NCBI RefSeq assembly: GCF_042186555.1
Contig: NC_133325.1
Location: 93,849,964-93,913,963, forward strand
Reading direction: 5' to 3'
Length of the DNA: 64,000 nucleotides
Origin: Aquarana catesbeiana
Lineage: Eukaryota > Chordata > Amphibia > Anura > Ranidae
In this document: positions 34,241 to 46,422 of the stretch, one piece after another
How positions within the stretch are numbered: position 1 is the first letter of the stretch
Layout of the letters: each line of letters opens with the position of its first letter
Notes under the pieces: generated by a model
What the model saw: the letters and a program-made list of their open reading frames with translations, nothing else
What the model was told of the DNA's origin: nothing
Database searches by the model: none
Program-made: the position numbers and the translations under genes

Positions 34241-35250
34241 AGACTATTTACTGTACAACTGTTTTGAATGCTACAGGCTACCTAGCTTGAAGACATCTTT
34301 TCTGTGATAAGAGCTTCTCTTATTTACATTATTGATAATTCTTAAAATGATAATTAATAATGTAAAGGTTTCCACCTCAGAAAGAGAAACTATAATATTC
34401 ATAGCTGTGATTAGAACAGGAACTGATGGAAAATCTCCATGATGGGCACAGACAGCAATACAAAACCCTGTAGAGGATTGAACCCTTTTTGAACTAGCCT
34501 AAAAAAATGGGCTGGAGTTACTTTAACCTCTGAGCTGATTGGATGCAAGCAAAGATCCTGATCATGTCTAGTGTCCATTAAAAATACAGTAGATAACAAT
34601 AAAAATGCACACTTTTTATAGTTACCCCATTTACAGGCTCAAGCATTTGACAGTTGAATGGTATGGGCAGGGCTTGATCTTAAAGCAAAACTGTAGCTTC
34701 CCATTTAAAAAAAATATATGTTCTGCAACCTTTAAATTATATGTAAACTGGTACCCTGTAAAACAACCCATTCTGTTCAAAATAAAAATGAAAGGCAAAG
34801 CAAATATTAAATAAATTATAAATACCCTTATTTTTCTTATAATTGATCACATAATCTCTGTTCTCAGTTGCATAGAGAGGTGGGGTGGAAAAACGGCAGT
34901 ACACTGATCTTCCCAGTGAAGGGCTGTGCAGGGGGGTGTGCCAGCATGAGTCTGATCACTGGAGGACAGGCAGGCTGTTTTCCCAGCACAGCCAAAAATC
35001 AGACAATGCCAAGATGGATGTGCTCTCATCTCACGCCAAGCGTTGTCAGTTTTAAATAGGATAGCAGGGGGACTGTCGGGATCACCAGGGATTTTACACA
35101 AAGGAAGCAATACAAAGAGAACAGGATCATTTTTAACACAAGTACATGGAACAACAGGCACATATCAGGAATATGAAATGTTGTGGTAACATATTCTTTA
35201 AAGGTTAACCTGCACATTTTGCTCTTTCAAAGCCCTGATCCTGCCAGTGA
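34241..35250. other. No gene seen
   Basis: No supported feature; AT-rich non-coding sequence. Confidence 0.4.
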
Positions 35251-35970
35251 AATCCACCTAATGGAGCTTTCTGTGATGAGGCAACAATGCTACATTGCTC
35301 CTGAATTCAGAGCAGACGTAAAACTCTCATGTAGGTTGTACCTGTTTGCACTATGGTGATGTGTAAAAAAAAATGCAGATGGTGTGACTATTAGTATTGT
35401 CATTCACAAGGATTCACAAGGATTCACAAGGTAGCTTGTCTATCAGCACCTGGCTCCACCTAACCCTGTCCATTATATTCTGAATTGACAGCATTGCTCC
35501 TGATCAGTGGCGGCTGGTGAAGTTTTAGGATGGGGGGCACCAGACCCCGCCCTTCCTTTTTGACCCCTCCCACTTGGAGAAAATGGGTGTGTTTTCAGTG
35601 AAATAGTGGGTGTGGCTCTAAGGTGGTGTGGTTAGCGTCTGAGATGAACGAGGGATGGAGAGAGAGGGATGGAGGGACAGCAGGCCCAGATCCTACACAA
35701 CAATAGAAATATGTGTATTCTAGAAAGTTTAACAATCAGCAGGTAAAGATATTCCAAACACCTGGTGTTAGCACTTCAATCATCCCGGCACCATGGTTGT
35801 TATGGTGTCAGGATGATTGAAGCGCATTATTTCTATTATTACATTGTAATATAAAATGAAATCATTCAACTCACCATAATGCAGAATTAGTGGGAGCCCT
35901 GAGCGTGTCACTAGCCACGTCGCCTGCCACCAGATGCCATCAGGCGTCCCCAGCGGAGTCTGTCCTTACA

Positions 35971-36545
35971 TGCAGCCTGTGTCCCACAAAATGCAGCCTG
36001 TGTCCCACCAAATGCAGCCTGTGTCCCACCAAATGCAGCCTGTGTCTCACCAAATGCAGCCTGTGTCTCACCAAATGCAGCCTGTGTCTCACCCAATGCA
36101 GCCTGTGTCTCACCACATGCAGCCTGTGTCTCACCACATGCAGCCTGTGTCTCACCACATGCAGCCTGTGTCTCACCACATGCAGCCTGTGTCTCACCAC
36201 ATGCAGCCTGTGTCTCACCACATGCAGCCTGTGTCCCACCACATGCAGCCTGTGTCCCACCACATGCAGCCTGTGTCCCACCACATGCAGCCTGTGTCCC
36301 ACCACATGCAGCCTGTGTCCCACCACATGCAGCCTGTGTCCCACCACATGCAGCCTGTGTCCACCAAATGCAGCCTGTGTCTCACCAAATGCAGCCTGTG
36401 TCTCACCAAATGCAGCCTGTGTCTCATCTAATGCAGCCTGTGTCCACCAAATGCCACCTGTGTCCCACCAAATGCAGCCTGTGTCCACCAAATGCCACCT
36501 GTGTCCCACCAAATGCAGCCTGTGTCCACCAAATGCAGCCTGTAT
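35971..36545. repeat. 21-bp minisatellite in unit 1, about 27 copies
   Basis: Unit ATGCAGCCTGTGTCTCACCA plus C, with C/T and CAC/AAA variants. The period is a multiple of three without stops, so a 7-residue cycle appears in several frames on both strands. Not protein-coding. Equivalent arrays occur at about 38134-38646 and 40234-40893. Confidence 0.95.
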
Positions 36546-36591
36546 CCCCCTGATGAAGGCACGTGACCCTGTGCCGAACACGCGTAGGGGA
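36545..36591 (+). ncRNA. Hammerhead-like motif, copy 3 (unit 1)
   Basis: Outer stem TCCCC/GGGGA, core CTGATGA, extra A, stem GGCAC/GTGCC, GAA then an extra C, mini-stem AC/GT around GC, then A. The identical copy in unit 2 spans 38646-38692. Confidence 0.45.
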
Positions 36592-37414
36592 GGGGCCAGG
36601 ACGGACGAGGAAGCACACAGCTGAATAGGGAGAAAAATACTTACCCTGCGGCATACAAACCAGCGGTTTTATAGAGCGTTATATTGTCTGGTGCACAACA
36701 GCACCAGGAGAATGTGAGTACCCCTTTGTGGGAAGTGATTTTTATTTAATAAAATAGTGTTTGATAGTATTACACTATGTAGTCTCTCTTTATTCTATGA
36801 GTGGATATCTATGGAGCCTTTCAACCCAAAGTGAGTGGAGATCGCATCAGTTATATCCTGCAGAGCCCAATGAGTGGCCACTAAGCGTGATTTGACATAG
36901 CTAGCCACTGTGACACACGCTTTGAGGTGAGCGCAATCACTTTGGGGGGTTACCAGAAAAAATCACGGTTGATGTGCAGCACGGATCCACTACACTGGAC
37001 TTTTTTTGGATTTTGTTGAACACGGATACGAATTTTTTTTGGATATTTAAAAGGACACTAGAATATGGAGATTGTTGAACACTGATTATAGTGACTGCGT
37101 TTACCAAGCACAGAGCACTTTTATGCAATTTTGTGTTTACAAAGCACAGAGCACTTTTATGCATTTTTGTGTTATTTAATGGTTTGCATGTTACACTAAA
37201 TGTAAGATATTGCATGTTGTTTGAGGCATCACTTAAGTATTTGTATTTTGGTGCTATTCATGCATGCACATTGCACTTTAATTGTTTTATATGCTAGCAT
37301 AACACAAAGGAAGTGATTTATTTTGTTTCTTTATTTGTTTAATATTTATTTAGATATTTTGGGCACCGTTATATAAGATTATCAAGCGCAATGCAAACAA
37401 TTTTTATTTTATTA

Positions 37415-39515
37415 AATCCACCTAATGGAGCTTTCTGTGATGAGGCAACAATGCTACATTGCTCCTGAATTCAGAGCAGACGTAAAACTCTCATGTAGGT
37501 TGTACCTGTTTGCACTATGGTGATGTGTAAAGAAAAATGCAGATGGTGTGACTATTAGTATTGTCATTCACAAGGATTCACAAGGATTCACAAGGTAGCT
37601 TGTCTATCAGCACCTGGCTCCACCTAACCCTGTCCACTATATTCTGAATTGACAGCATTGCTCCTGATCAGTGGCGGCTGGTGAAGTTTTAGGATGGGGG
37701 GCACCAGACCCCGCCCTTCCTTTTTGACCCCTCCCACTTGGAGAAAATGGGTGTGTTTTCAGTGAAATAGTGGGTGTGGCTCTAAGGTGGTGTGGTTAGC
37801 GTCTGAGATGAACGAGGGATGGAGAGAGAGGGATGGAGGGACAGCAGGCCCAGATCCTACACAACAATAGAAATATGTGTATTCTAGAAAGTTTAACAAT
37901 CAGCAGGTAAAGATATTCCAAACACCTGGTGTTAGCACTTCAATCATCCCGGCACCATGGTTGTTATGGTGTCAGGATGATTGAAGCGCATTATTTCTAT
38001 TATTACATTGTAATATAAAATGAAATCATTCAACTCACCATAATGCAGAATTAGTGGGAGCCCTGAGCGTGTCACTAGCCACGTCGCCTGCCACCAGATG
38101 CCATCAGGCGTCCCCAGCGGAGTCTGTCCTTACATGCAGCCTGTGTCCCACAAAATGCAGCCTGTGTCCCACCAAATGCAGCCTGTGTCTCACCAAATGC
38201 AGCCTGTGTCTCACCAAATGCAGCCTGTGTCTCACCAAATGCAGCCTGTGTCTCACCAAATGCAGCCTGTGTCTCACCCAATGCAGCCTGTGTCTCACCC
38301 AATGCAGCCTGTGTCTCACCACATGCAGCCTGTGTCTCACCACATGCAGCCTGTGTCTCACCACATGCAGCCTGTGTCCCACCACATGCAGCCTGTGTCC
38401 CACCACATGCAGCCTGTGTCCCACCACATGCAGCCTGTGTCCACCAAATGCAGCCTGTGTCTCACCAAATGCAGCCTGTGTCTCACCAAATGCAGCCTGT
38501 GTCTCACCAAATGCAGCCTGTGTCTCATCTAATGCAGCCTGTGTCCACCAAATGCCACCTGTGTCCCACCAAATGCAGCCTGTGTCCACCAAATGCCACC
38601 TGTGTCCCACCAAATGCAGCCTGTGTCCACCAAATGCAGCCTGTATCCCCCTGATGAAGGCACGTGACCCTGTGCCGAACACGCGTAGGGGAGGGGCCAG
38701 GACGGACGAGGAAGCACACAGCTGAATAGGGAGAAAAATACTTACCCTGCGGCATACAAACCAGCGGTTTTATAGAGCGTTATATTGTCTGGTGCACAAC
38801 AGCACCAGGAGAATGTGAGTACCCCTTTGTGGGAAGTGATTTTTATTTAATAAAATAGTGTTTGATAGTATTACACTATGTAGTCTCTCTTTATTCTATG
38901 AGTGGATATCTATGGAGCCTTTCAACCCAAAGTGAGTGGAGATCGCATCAGTTATATCCTGCAGAGCCCAATGAGTGGCCACTAAGCGTGATTTGACATA
39001 GCTAGCCACTGTGACACACGCTTTGAGGTGAGCGCAATCACTTTGGGGGGTTACCAGAAAAAATCACGGTTGATGTGCAGCACGGATCCACTACACTGGA
39101 CTTTTTTTGGATTTTGTTGAACACGGATACGAATTTTTTTTGGATATTTAAAAGGACACTAGAATATGGAGATTGTTGAACACTGATTATAGTGACTGCG
39201 TTTACCAAGCACAGAGCACTTTTATGCAATTTTGTGTTTACAAAGCACAGAGCACTTTTATGCATTTTTGTGTTATTTAATGGTTTGCATGTTACACTAA
39301 ATGTAAGATATTGCATGTTGTTTGAGGCATCACTTAAGTATTTGTATTTTGGTGCTATTCATGCATGCACATTGCACTTTAATTGTTTTATATGCTAGCA
39401 TAACACAAAGGAAGTGATTTATTTTGTTTCTTTATTTGTTTAATATTTATTTAGATATTTTGGGCACCGTTATATAAGATTATCAAGCGCAATGCAAACA
39501 ATTTTTATTTTATTA
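37415..39515. repeat. Tandem segment, unit 2 (2101 bp)
   Basis: Nearly identical to unit 1. The 63-bp length difference equals three 21-bp minisatellite units. Single-base differences seen include GTAAAGAAAAA against GTAAAAAAAAA and CCATTATA against CCACTATA. Confidence 0.95.
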
Positions 39516-40990
39516 AATCCACCTAATGGAGCTTTCTGTGATGAGGCAACAATGCTACATTGCTCCTGAATTCAGAGCAGACGTAAAACTCTCATGTAGG
39601 TTGTACCTGTTTGCACTATGGTGATGTGTAAAAAAAAATGCAGATGGTGTGACTATTAGTATTGTCATTCACAAGGATTCACAAGGATTCACAAGGTAGC
39701 TTGTCTATCAGCACCTGGCTCCACCTAACCCTGTCCACTATATTCTGAATTGACAGCATTGCTCCTGATCAGTGGCGGCTGGTGAAGTTTTAGGATGGGG
39801 GGCACCAGACCCCGCCCTTCCTTTTTGACCCCTCCCACTTGGAGAAAATGGGTGTGTTTTCAGTGAAATAGTGGGTGTGGCTCTAAGGTGGTGTGGTTAG
39901 CGTCTGAGATGAACGAGGGATGGAGAGAGAGGGATGGAGGGACAGCAGGCCCAGATCCTACACAACAATAGAAATATGTGTATTCTAGAAAGTTTAACAA
40001 TCAGCAGGTAAAGATATTCCAAACACCTGGTGTTAGCACTTCAATCATCCCGGCACCATGGTTGTTATGGTGTCAGGATGATTGAAGCGCATTATTTCTA
40101 TTATTACATTGTAATATAAAATGAAATCATTCAACTCACCATAATGCAGAATTAGTGGGAGCCCTGAGCGTGTCACTAGCCACGTCGCCTGCCACCAGAT
40201 GCCATCAGGCGTCCCCAGCGGAGTCTGTCCTTACATGCAGCCTGTGTCCCACAAAATGCAGCCTGTGTCCCACCAAATGCAGCCTGTGTCTCACCAAATG
40301 CAGCCTGTGTCTCACCAAATGCAGCCTGTGTCTCACCAAATGCAGCCTGTGTCTCACCAAATGCAGCCTGTGTCTCACCCAATGCAGCCTGTGTCTCACC
40401 CAATGCAGCCTGTGTCTCACCACATGCAGCCTGTGTCTCACCACATGCAGCCTGTGTCTCACCACATGCAGCCTGTGTCTCACCACATGCAGCCTGTGTC
40501 CCACCACATGCAGCCTGTGTCCCACCACATGCAGCCTGTGTCCCACCACATGCAGCCTGTGTCCACCAAATGCAGCCTGTGTCTCACCAAATGCAGCCTG
40601 TGTCTCACCAAATGCAGCCTGTGTCTCACCAAATGCAGCCTGTGTCTCATCTAATGCAGCCTGTGTCCACCAAATGCCGCCTGTGTCCCACCAAATGCAG
40701 CCTGTGTCCACCAAATGCCACCTGTGTCCCACCAAATGCAGCCTGTGTCCACCAAATGCAGCCTGTGTCACCAAATGCAGCCTGTGTCCACCAAATACAG
40801 CCTGTGTCCCGCCACATGCAGCCTGTGTCCCGCCACATGCAGCCTATGTCCCAACACATGCAGCCTGTGTCCCACCACATGCAGCCTGTGCCACATCAAA
40901 CCCCCCTCCCCCGTTCTCCGGGGGAGCAGCGCAGCAGTACTTACCTTGCTGTTGTCTTCTCCTGCGTCATCTTCCACAGGTTCCACTCAG
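39516..40990. repeat. Tandem segment, unit 3, truncated
   Basis: Matches units 1 and 2 up to the minisatellite. The array then runs on to about 40893 and passes into GC-rich text (CCCCCGTTCTCCGGGGGAGC) instead of the hammerhead-like motif and tail. The Tc1 element follows at about 40991. Confidence 0.9.
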
Positions 40991-42089
40991 AACAGGCCTC
41001 GCCATGGTTGACCAAAGAAGTTGAATGCAGTTCCACGTCATATCCAGAGGTTGTCTTTGGGAAATAGACGTATGAGTGCTGCCAGCATTGCTGCAGAGGT
41101 TGAAGGGATGGGGGGTCAGCCTGTCAGTGCTCAGACCATACGCCGCACACTGCATCAAATTGGTCTGCATGGCTGTCGTCCCAGAAGGAAGCCTCTTCTA
41201 AAGATGATGCAGAAGAAAGCCCGCAAACAGTTTGCTGAAGGCAAGCAGACTAAGGACATGTATTACTGGAACCATGTCCTGTGGTCTGAATGAGACCAAG
41301 ATAAACTTATTTGGTTCAGATGGTGTCATGCGTGTGTGGTGGCAACCAGGTGAGGAGTACAAAGACAAGTGTGTCTTGCCTACAGTCAAGCATGGTGGTG
41401 GGAATGTCATTGTCTGGGGCTGCATGAGTACTGCCGACACTGGGGAGCTACAGTTCATTGAGGGAACCATGAATGCCAACATGTACTGTGACATACTGAA
41501 GCAGAGCATGATACCCTACCTTCAGAGACTGGGCCGCAGGGCAGTATTCCAACATGATAATGACCCCAAACACACCTCCAAGACAACCACTGCCTTCCTA
41601 AAGAAGCTGAGGGTAAAAGGTGATGGATTGGCCAAGTATGTCTTCAGACCTAAATCCTATTGAGCATCTGTGGGACATCCTCAAACGGGAGGTGGAAGAG
41701 CGCAAGGTCTCTAACATCCACCAGCTCCGTGATGTTGTCATGGAGGAGTGGAAGAGGACTCCAGTGGCAACCTGTGAAGCTCTGGTGAACTCCATGCCCA
41801 AGAGGGTTAAGGCAGTGCTGGAAATTAATGGTGGCCACACAATATATTGACACTTTGGGCCCAATTTGGACATTTGCACTTAGGGGTGTACTCACTTTTG
41901 TTGCCAGCGGTTTATACATTAATGGCTGTGGGTGGAGTTATTTTGAGGGTACAACAAATTGACACTGTTATATAAGCTGTACACTCACTACTTTACATTG
42001 TAGCAAAGTGTCATTTCTTCAGTGTTGTCACATGAAAAGATATAATAAAATATTTACAAAAATGGGGTGTACTCAACTTTGTGAGATAT
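40991..42089 (+). mobile_element. Tc1-like transposon C, 5'-truncated
   Basis: Starts abruptly in the transposase N-terminal part and runs to a decayed right end (GGGGTGTACTCAACTTTGTG). A distinct Tc1 type from those at 6.9 and 14.6 kb. Confidence 0.85.
41021..41850 (+). pseudogene. Tc1-like transposase C, frameshifted
   Basis: A helix-turn-helix part (NRRMSAASIAAEVEG, TIRRTLHQIGLHG) is followed by the catalytic core. A one-base insertion at about 41288 turns WSDET into WSE-stop, hitting the first catalytic Asp. HDNDPKH near 41556 keeps the second Asp and DLNPIEHLW the Glu, but a further frameshift near 41618 lies between them. The C-terminus NGGHTIY ends at a TGA, 41848-41850. Inactive. Confidence 0.88.
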
Positions 42090-42109
42090 ACACACACACA
42101 CGCAGGCAT

Positions 42110-42270
42110 GTGTGTTTGAGCTTTGGGGTGCACACCCTAATGCAAAAGACTGCGCACACCTATGTGTGAACCACAAGGTCAGCTGCAATGGACATAATAG
42201 GTATAGACATAGGTGTGCACACAGGGTGTGCCAGGTGTGCATGGGCACACATTAATAGCCCTGTGTGGTG
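42110..42270. mobile_element. Short inverted-repeat MITE-like segment
   Basis: GCACACCTATGTGTG and ACATAGGTGTGCACAC lie in opposite orientation, flanked by CACACCCTAAT and AGGGTGTG. The boundaries are uncertain. Confidence 0.45.
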
Positions 42271-42527
42271 CAGATTCCCCATTTTTAGATCCCTGATATT
42301 TCACCAAAGCCCCCTAAACTGGGCTCCTAAAAAAAAAAAAAGTACAAAATAATTTTAAAAAATGTTTAAAAAAAATTCAATCAAAATAAAAATAAAAACA
42401 ACTGACACTGTTCACTGCTCTACTGACACCGACAGGCATTCGTGAGGCTTTAAAAACGCAGATGAAATGCCTGTTCTTGGCGCACATGTAAACTTACACT
42501 AGATCTGTGTGACAGACATAACTATCT

Positions 42528-42710
42528 TTTTTTTCATAAAGTTTTTATTGAAAACAGTTTGTACAACACATGGCATGAGTAAAATCATGGTAATATAACA
42601 TTACAGCACACAGTTCACACAAGTTTCCAGAATAATATGCTATGGGTACAGAAGGCATTCTGACAGTAATATAATTAAAAACCGATCGATATGTACTGAC
42701 ATAACTGTAT
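42528..42710 (-). mobile_element. L1-like LINE 3' end fragment
   Basis: Read on the minus strand it ends CAATAAAAACTTTATG and a short A-run, like a LINE 3' UTR with poly(A) signal. No coding part remains. Assignment to L1 is tentative. Confidence 0.4.
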
Positions 42711-43193
42711 CTTAGGATTCTTTCAGACAGGCAGTAAAGCTTATTGCCCTGTAAAAAAGGATCCACCACGGACAGGCTGAGACTATATTGCCGTCTGTTT
42801 TGTTTTTTTTTTTTAATTCCCAAACCGCAATTTTACAATGCTGGACCACGCTGCAACCGCAAGCCAATTTCAATGGGCGGGTTTGACAAGTAGCGCCATC
42901 TCTCAAACTCTGCAGCCTAAGTTTAAAATGCTGCAGCTATAAAGCAAAGCATTGCGGCTGCAGCTTGTGTACATCAGGCTGTAATGTCAGAATTCCAGAA
43001 TGTGGATGCGGTTAGTAAAACCACAACTCAGCCGCTTGTTTTTAACGCCCCATCTGTCTGCTTGTGTGAAAGTACCCTTATGGATGTAACCGTGTTGTGT
43101 GTGCACAATTGGGGGGAGGGGGGATTTACTAAAACTGGTGCAGCTGTGCGTGGTAACCAATCAGCTTCCAGGTTTTTTTTTTTTTGTCAAAGC

Positions 43194-43612
43194 TTAAACT
43201 GGATTTCCACCCAAAAATGGATATTCCACTTTAAGTGAAGGTGACCCCCTGACATGCACATTTGGCATGTCATTTTTTTTTTGGGGGGGGGGGGGGATAC
43301 CCTCTTTTTAGAGGGATCCAGCTCCCACTTCCTCCCGGGGCACTGCGGCACCGGAAGGAAGATCACCTCTCCCTCTCGGCAATCATCTGGGATACGTCAC
43401 AGTTCCCAGATGATTGCCCGGCCAGTCACAGTGTGCAGCGCGGCTCGCGCATGTGCCCACAGAGACAGTGCCGCAGAGAGGAGGGGGAGAGGAGCGGGGC
43501 TTAGTTCACCCGCATCGCTGCACCGCGGGACAGGTGAGTGTCCGATTATTAAAAGTCAGCAGCTATACTTTTTGTAGCTGCTGACTTTTATATGGGTGGA
43601 ACTCCACTTTAA
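43194..43612. mobile_element. TTAA MITE nested in the palindromic MITE
   Basis: TTAA at 43194-43197 and 43609-43612. Inverted ends are ACTGGATTTCCACCC and the complement of GGGTGGAACTCCACT. The interior has a T10G14 homopolymer junction at about 43273-43297 and a GC-rich half. Confidence 0.85.
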
Positions 43613-43643
43613 TTGAAAAGGCTGAAGTTAGAAGCTGATAGAA

Positions 43644-44368
43644 GCTCATCTATACACTGGGGGGAGAACCTCTGGGGGAATCTAGGATGGAAAAGGACCT
43701 GGGGGTCCTAGTAGATGATAGGCTCAGCAATGGCATGCAATGTCAAGCTCCTGCTAACAAACAGAATATTGGCATGCATTAAAAAAGGGGATCAACTCCA
43801 GAGAGAAAACAATAAATCTCCCGCTCTACAAGACTCTGGTCCGGCCGCACCTGGAGTATGCTGTCCAGTTCTGGGCACCAGTCCTCAGGAAGGATGTACT
43901 GGAAATGGAGCGAGTACAAAGAAGGGCAACAAAGCTAATAAAGGGACTGGAGGATCTTAGTTATGAGGAAAGGTTGCGAGCACTGAACTTATTCTCTCTG
44001 GAGAAGAGACGCTTGAGAGGGGATATGATTTCAATGTACAAATACCGTACTGGTGACCCCACAATAGGGATAAAACTTTTCCGTGGAATGGAATTTAATA
44101 AGACACGTGGCCACTCATTAAAATTAAAAGAAAAGAAGTTTAACCTTAAACTATGTAGAGGGTTCTTTACTGTAAGAGCGGCAAGGATGTGGAATTCTCT
44201 TCCACAGGCGGTGGTCTCAGCGGGGAGCATTGAGAGTTTCAAGAAAATATTAGATAATCACCTGAATGACCACAACATACAGGGATATACAATGTAATAC
44301 TGACATATAATCACACACACAGGTTGGACTTGATGGACTTGTCTTTTTTTAACCTCACCTACTATGTA
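43644..44368 (+). mobile_element. CR1-type LINE, 5'-truncated
   Basis: Closely related to the 3' part of the copy at 15370-16925 and ends in the same CR1 tail (TTGGACTTGATGGACTTGTC). Confidence 0.9.
43905..44297 (+). pseudogene. CR1 ORF2 C-terminal fragment
   Basis: About 130 open codons: RRATKLIKGL, LEKRRLRGDMI, YKYRTGDP, RGFFTVRAARMWNSLPQAVV, SFKKILDNHL, then stop TAA. This is the conserved end of CR1 ORF2, downstream of the RT core. The upstream piece at 43645-43800 (MEKDLGVLVDDRL) is in another frame, and about 20 bases are missing near 43760. Inactive, though less decayed than the 16-kb copy. Confidence 0.88.
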
Positions 44369-44637
44369 ACCAGATTCTGAGTAGACCAGTTTTAGTAAAT
44401 CTCTCCCAATATCTATACTTGCTTTCAGTGCTGTCAGACTGAAACCTATAGAGGATACCACAGCACATTATGTACTGATGTGATTTCTCGCGATTAGGTC
44501 TGAAAGTGAGCAAATGAGTAATCATGGTAATGTGATTTGACCTTAACCAACCCCAAGAACTCCTCATGAACGGGACAGCAGTTACTAAAACTAATAGGTA
44601 AAAAAAACACACAATAACCTAGTACTTTTTTTTTAAT

Positions 44638-44915
44638 GGGGTTGATTTACTAAAGGCAAATTGACTGTGCCTTTTGCGAAGAGCAGTTGCTCCAGAGCTT
44701 AGTAAATGAGGTAAAACTTCACTTTGTAAAGAGTACCCAATCACATGCAAGGTAAATGAAAAAAAAAAAAAATAGCATTTTTGCTTGCACATGATTGGAT
44801 GATAAAAGTCAGCAGAGCTTCTGCTCATTTACTAAGCTCTGGAGCAACTGCTGTTGCAGAGTGCATCTGCACTTTGCAAAGTGTGCAGTCTATTTGCCTT
44901 TAGTAAATCAACCCC
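44638..44915. mobile_element. Palindromic MITE, GGGGTTGATTTACTAAA family
   Basis: Ends GGGGTTGATTTACTAAAGGC and its complement. The arms pair over about 110 bases (AGCAGTTGCTCCAGAGC against GCTCTGGAGCAACTGCT). AAT lies on both sides. Confidence 0.88.
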
Positions 44916-45122
44916 AATGTTCTAACCTACAGGAGTAATCGGACTGGTTGCTGTTAGTAACCAGGAGTCTAGCACTGCAACTACGATCCACTGATTATGG
45001 GTGCAATACTTTGCAGGCTTCTATGTAAAGAAATAATAAATGCACTTTTTTTCTGCAAAAATACGTACATTTTTTTTTTTTTTTTGAAAATTGAACTTTG
45101 TGTTGTTGAGCTCTGCAAACAC

Positions 45123-45545
45123 TTAAAGCGGTAGTAAACCACTGGAAAAAAACAAAACAAAAAAACCCTGCAAGACAATAGCATAAGACATCGCATACTA
45201 GCACATTATGAAATACTTACCTTAGATGAAAGCTCCCGCAGCGCGCCCAGTCACCACTGAGGGAGCTAACATGTTCCCTCTGCGTTTCTTCTGGGATCGC
45301 TGGCTGCAGCGCTATGAGTGGCTGGCTCTGCGATGACGTCACGCCCGCGCATGTGCGTGGGAGCCCTTCATTCCGGCAAGATACGTTGGAACTACAGAGC
45401 GTATGCGCCGCTGATGTCAGCATGCAGGGTCAATATCTCCTATATTGACCCAGGTTTAGGAGATATTCTTTACCTACAGGTAAGTCTTATTATAGGCTTA
45501 CCTGTAGGTAAAAATCACCAAGCAGAGTATACAACCGCTTTATTA
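45123..45545. mobile_element. TTAA-type MITE (AAGCGGTAGTAAACC ends)
   Basis: Left end TTAAAGCGGTAGTAAACC; decayed right end ACAACCGCTTTATTA. It includes a GC-rich middle and, at about 45470-45512, a hairpin with 18-bp arms. Confidence 0.7.
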
Positions 45546-45775
45546 GGAACGCAAATTAGACTGGTCAGGTAAATGTGGAAAACAGCCTCCTGGTTTAAAA
45601 TGAAAATACAAAATATTTGTTTGCCATGTTTTAAATATACTTTATTAACAACGAAACATTAAAAAAAAAAAAAAGTGATTTTAGGTTAAAAAACAGTAAG
45701 GCACACCTATACAATATTTTTGTGTCTGAATTTTGACAATTATTTTATCCCACAAAAATTTTCCAAACAGATTTA

Positions 45776-46076
45776 ACCCACGTTCACATTGGGCACATTG
45801 ACACATCAAATCACATGCCAATTTGGCGGCCATTGCCGGCAATGGCACCGCCCGAGTCGGTGCGACGCCGACTTTGTATCACCGCACCGACTCCCAAAAG
45901 TAGTTCCTGTACTACTTTTGCCGATTTTGTGGGCGATTTCAAATAGACATCTGTGCATGAACTCGCACAGATGTCTGTCAAATCGCCCCAGAAGTCAGAC
46001 TGCATCGCCAGTTTGAAATCGTGCGAGTTCAGCTGAACTTGCATGATTTCAAACCCACATCAGTGTGAATCTGGGC
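45776..46076. mobile_element. Harbinger-like MITE, 301 bp
   Basis: Inverted ends ACCCACGTTCACATTG and the complement of CAGTGTGAATCTGGGCT, with TTA at 45773-45775 and 46077-46079. The interior has many GATTTCAAA/CGATTT repeats. Confidence 0.78.
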
Positions 46077-46422
46077 TTAAAGTACTAATAAACCCTCAGT
46101 CTAAGAATTATTTTCTTATGGGCCCAAACATCCATATCACAAAAAATTCCCATTTCCACAACAAGAAAAAACACTTCCTAATGTGGCTTCAAGGGCAACA
46201 TTGAAAACAAATCCTTTAACCATTGCTTACCGGGGCAATTTTTAAAGATTTTGCACACATGATAAAATCTGCAATTTTTACTAGAAATTACTGTAACCCC
46301 CCCCAAAAAAAATAAAAAATAGAAGTATTTATTTTTTGAAAACAGATGGAGCCCTATAAAAAGTGACTGGGCAGCAGTTGAAAAACCCAGATCACTTTCA
46401 TCAGAAAGCCCTTCACTGGCTC

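Larger units (their letters stand above)
35251..37414. repeat. Tandem segment, unit 1 (2164 bp)
   Basis: Starts AATCCACCTAATGGAG, repeated at 37415 and 39516. Internal order: 260 bp of unclassified sequence; a hAT-like end CAGTGGCGGCTGGTG at about 35506; a 21-bp minisatellite; a hammerhead-like motif; and 0.8 kb ending in an AT-rich stretch. Confidence 0.95.
43122..44407. mobile_element. Palindromic MITE split by two later insertions
   Basis: Host pieces are 43122-43197, 43613-43643 and 44369-44407. They match the intact relative at 29998-30169 in order (GGTGCAGCTGTGCG, CCAATCAGCTTCC, AAGTTAGAAGCTGAT, AGTTTTAGTAAAT). A TTAA MITE and a CR1 tail occupy the gaps. Confidence 0.8.

Noticed and set aside
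35971..36545. CRISPR-like periodicity
   Set aside because: Units are contiguous with no unique spacers, and the genome is eukaryotic.
35890..41067. Several Cys/Gln/His-rich repeat 'proteins' on both strands
   Set aside because: The 21-bp minisatellite is stop-free in several frames; the 7-residue cycle follows from its period.
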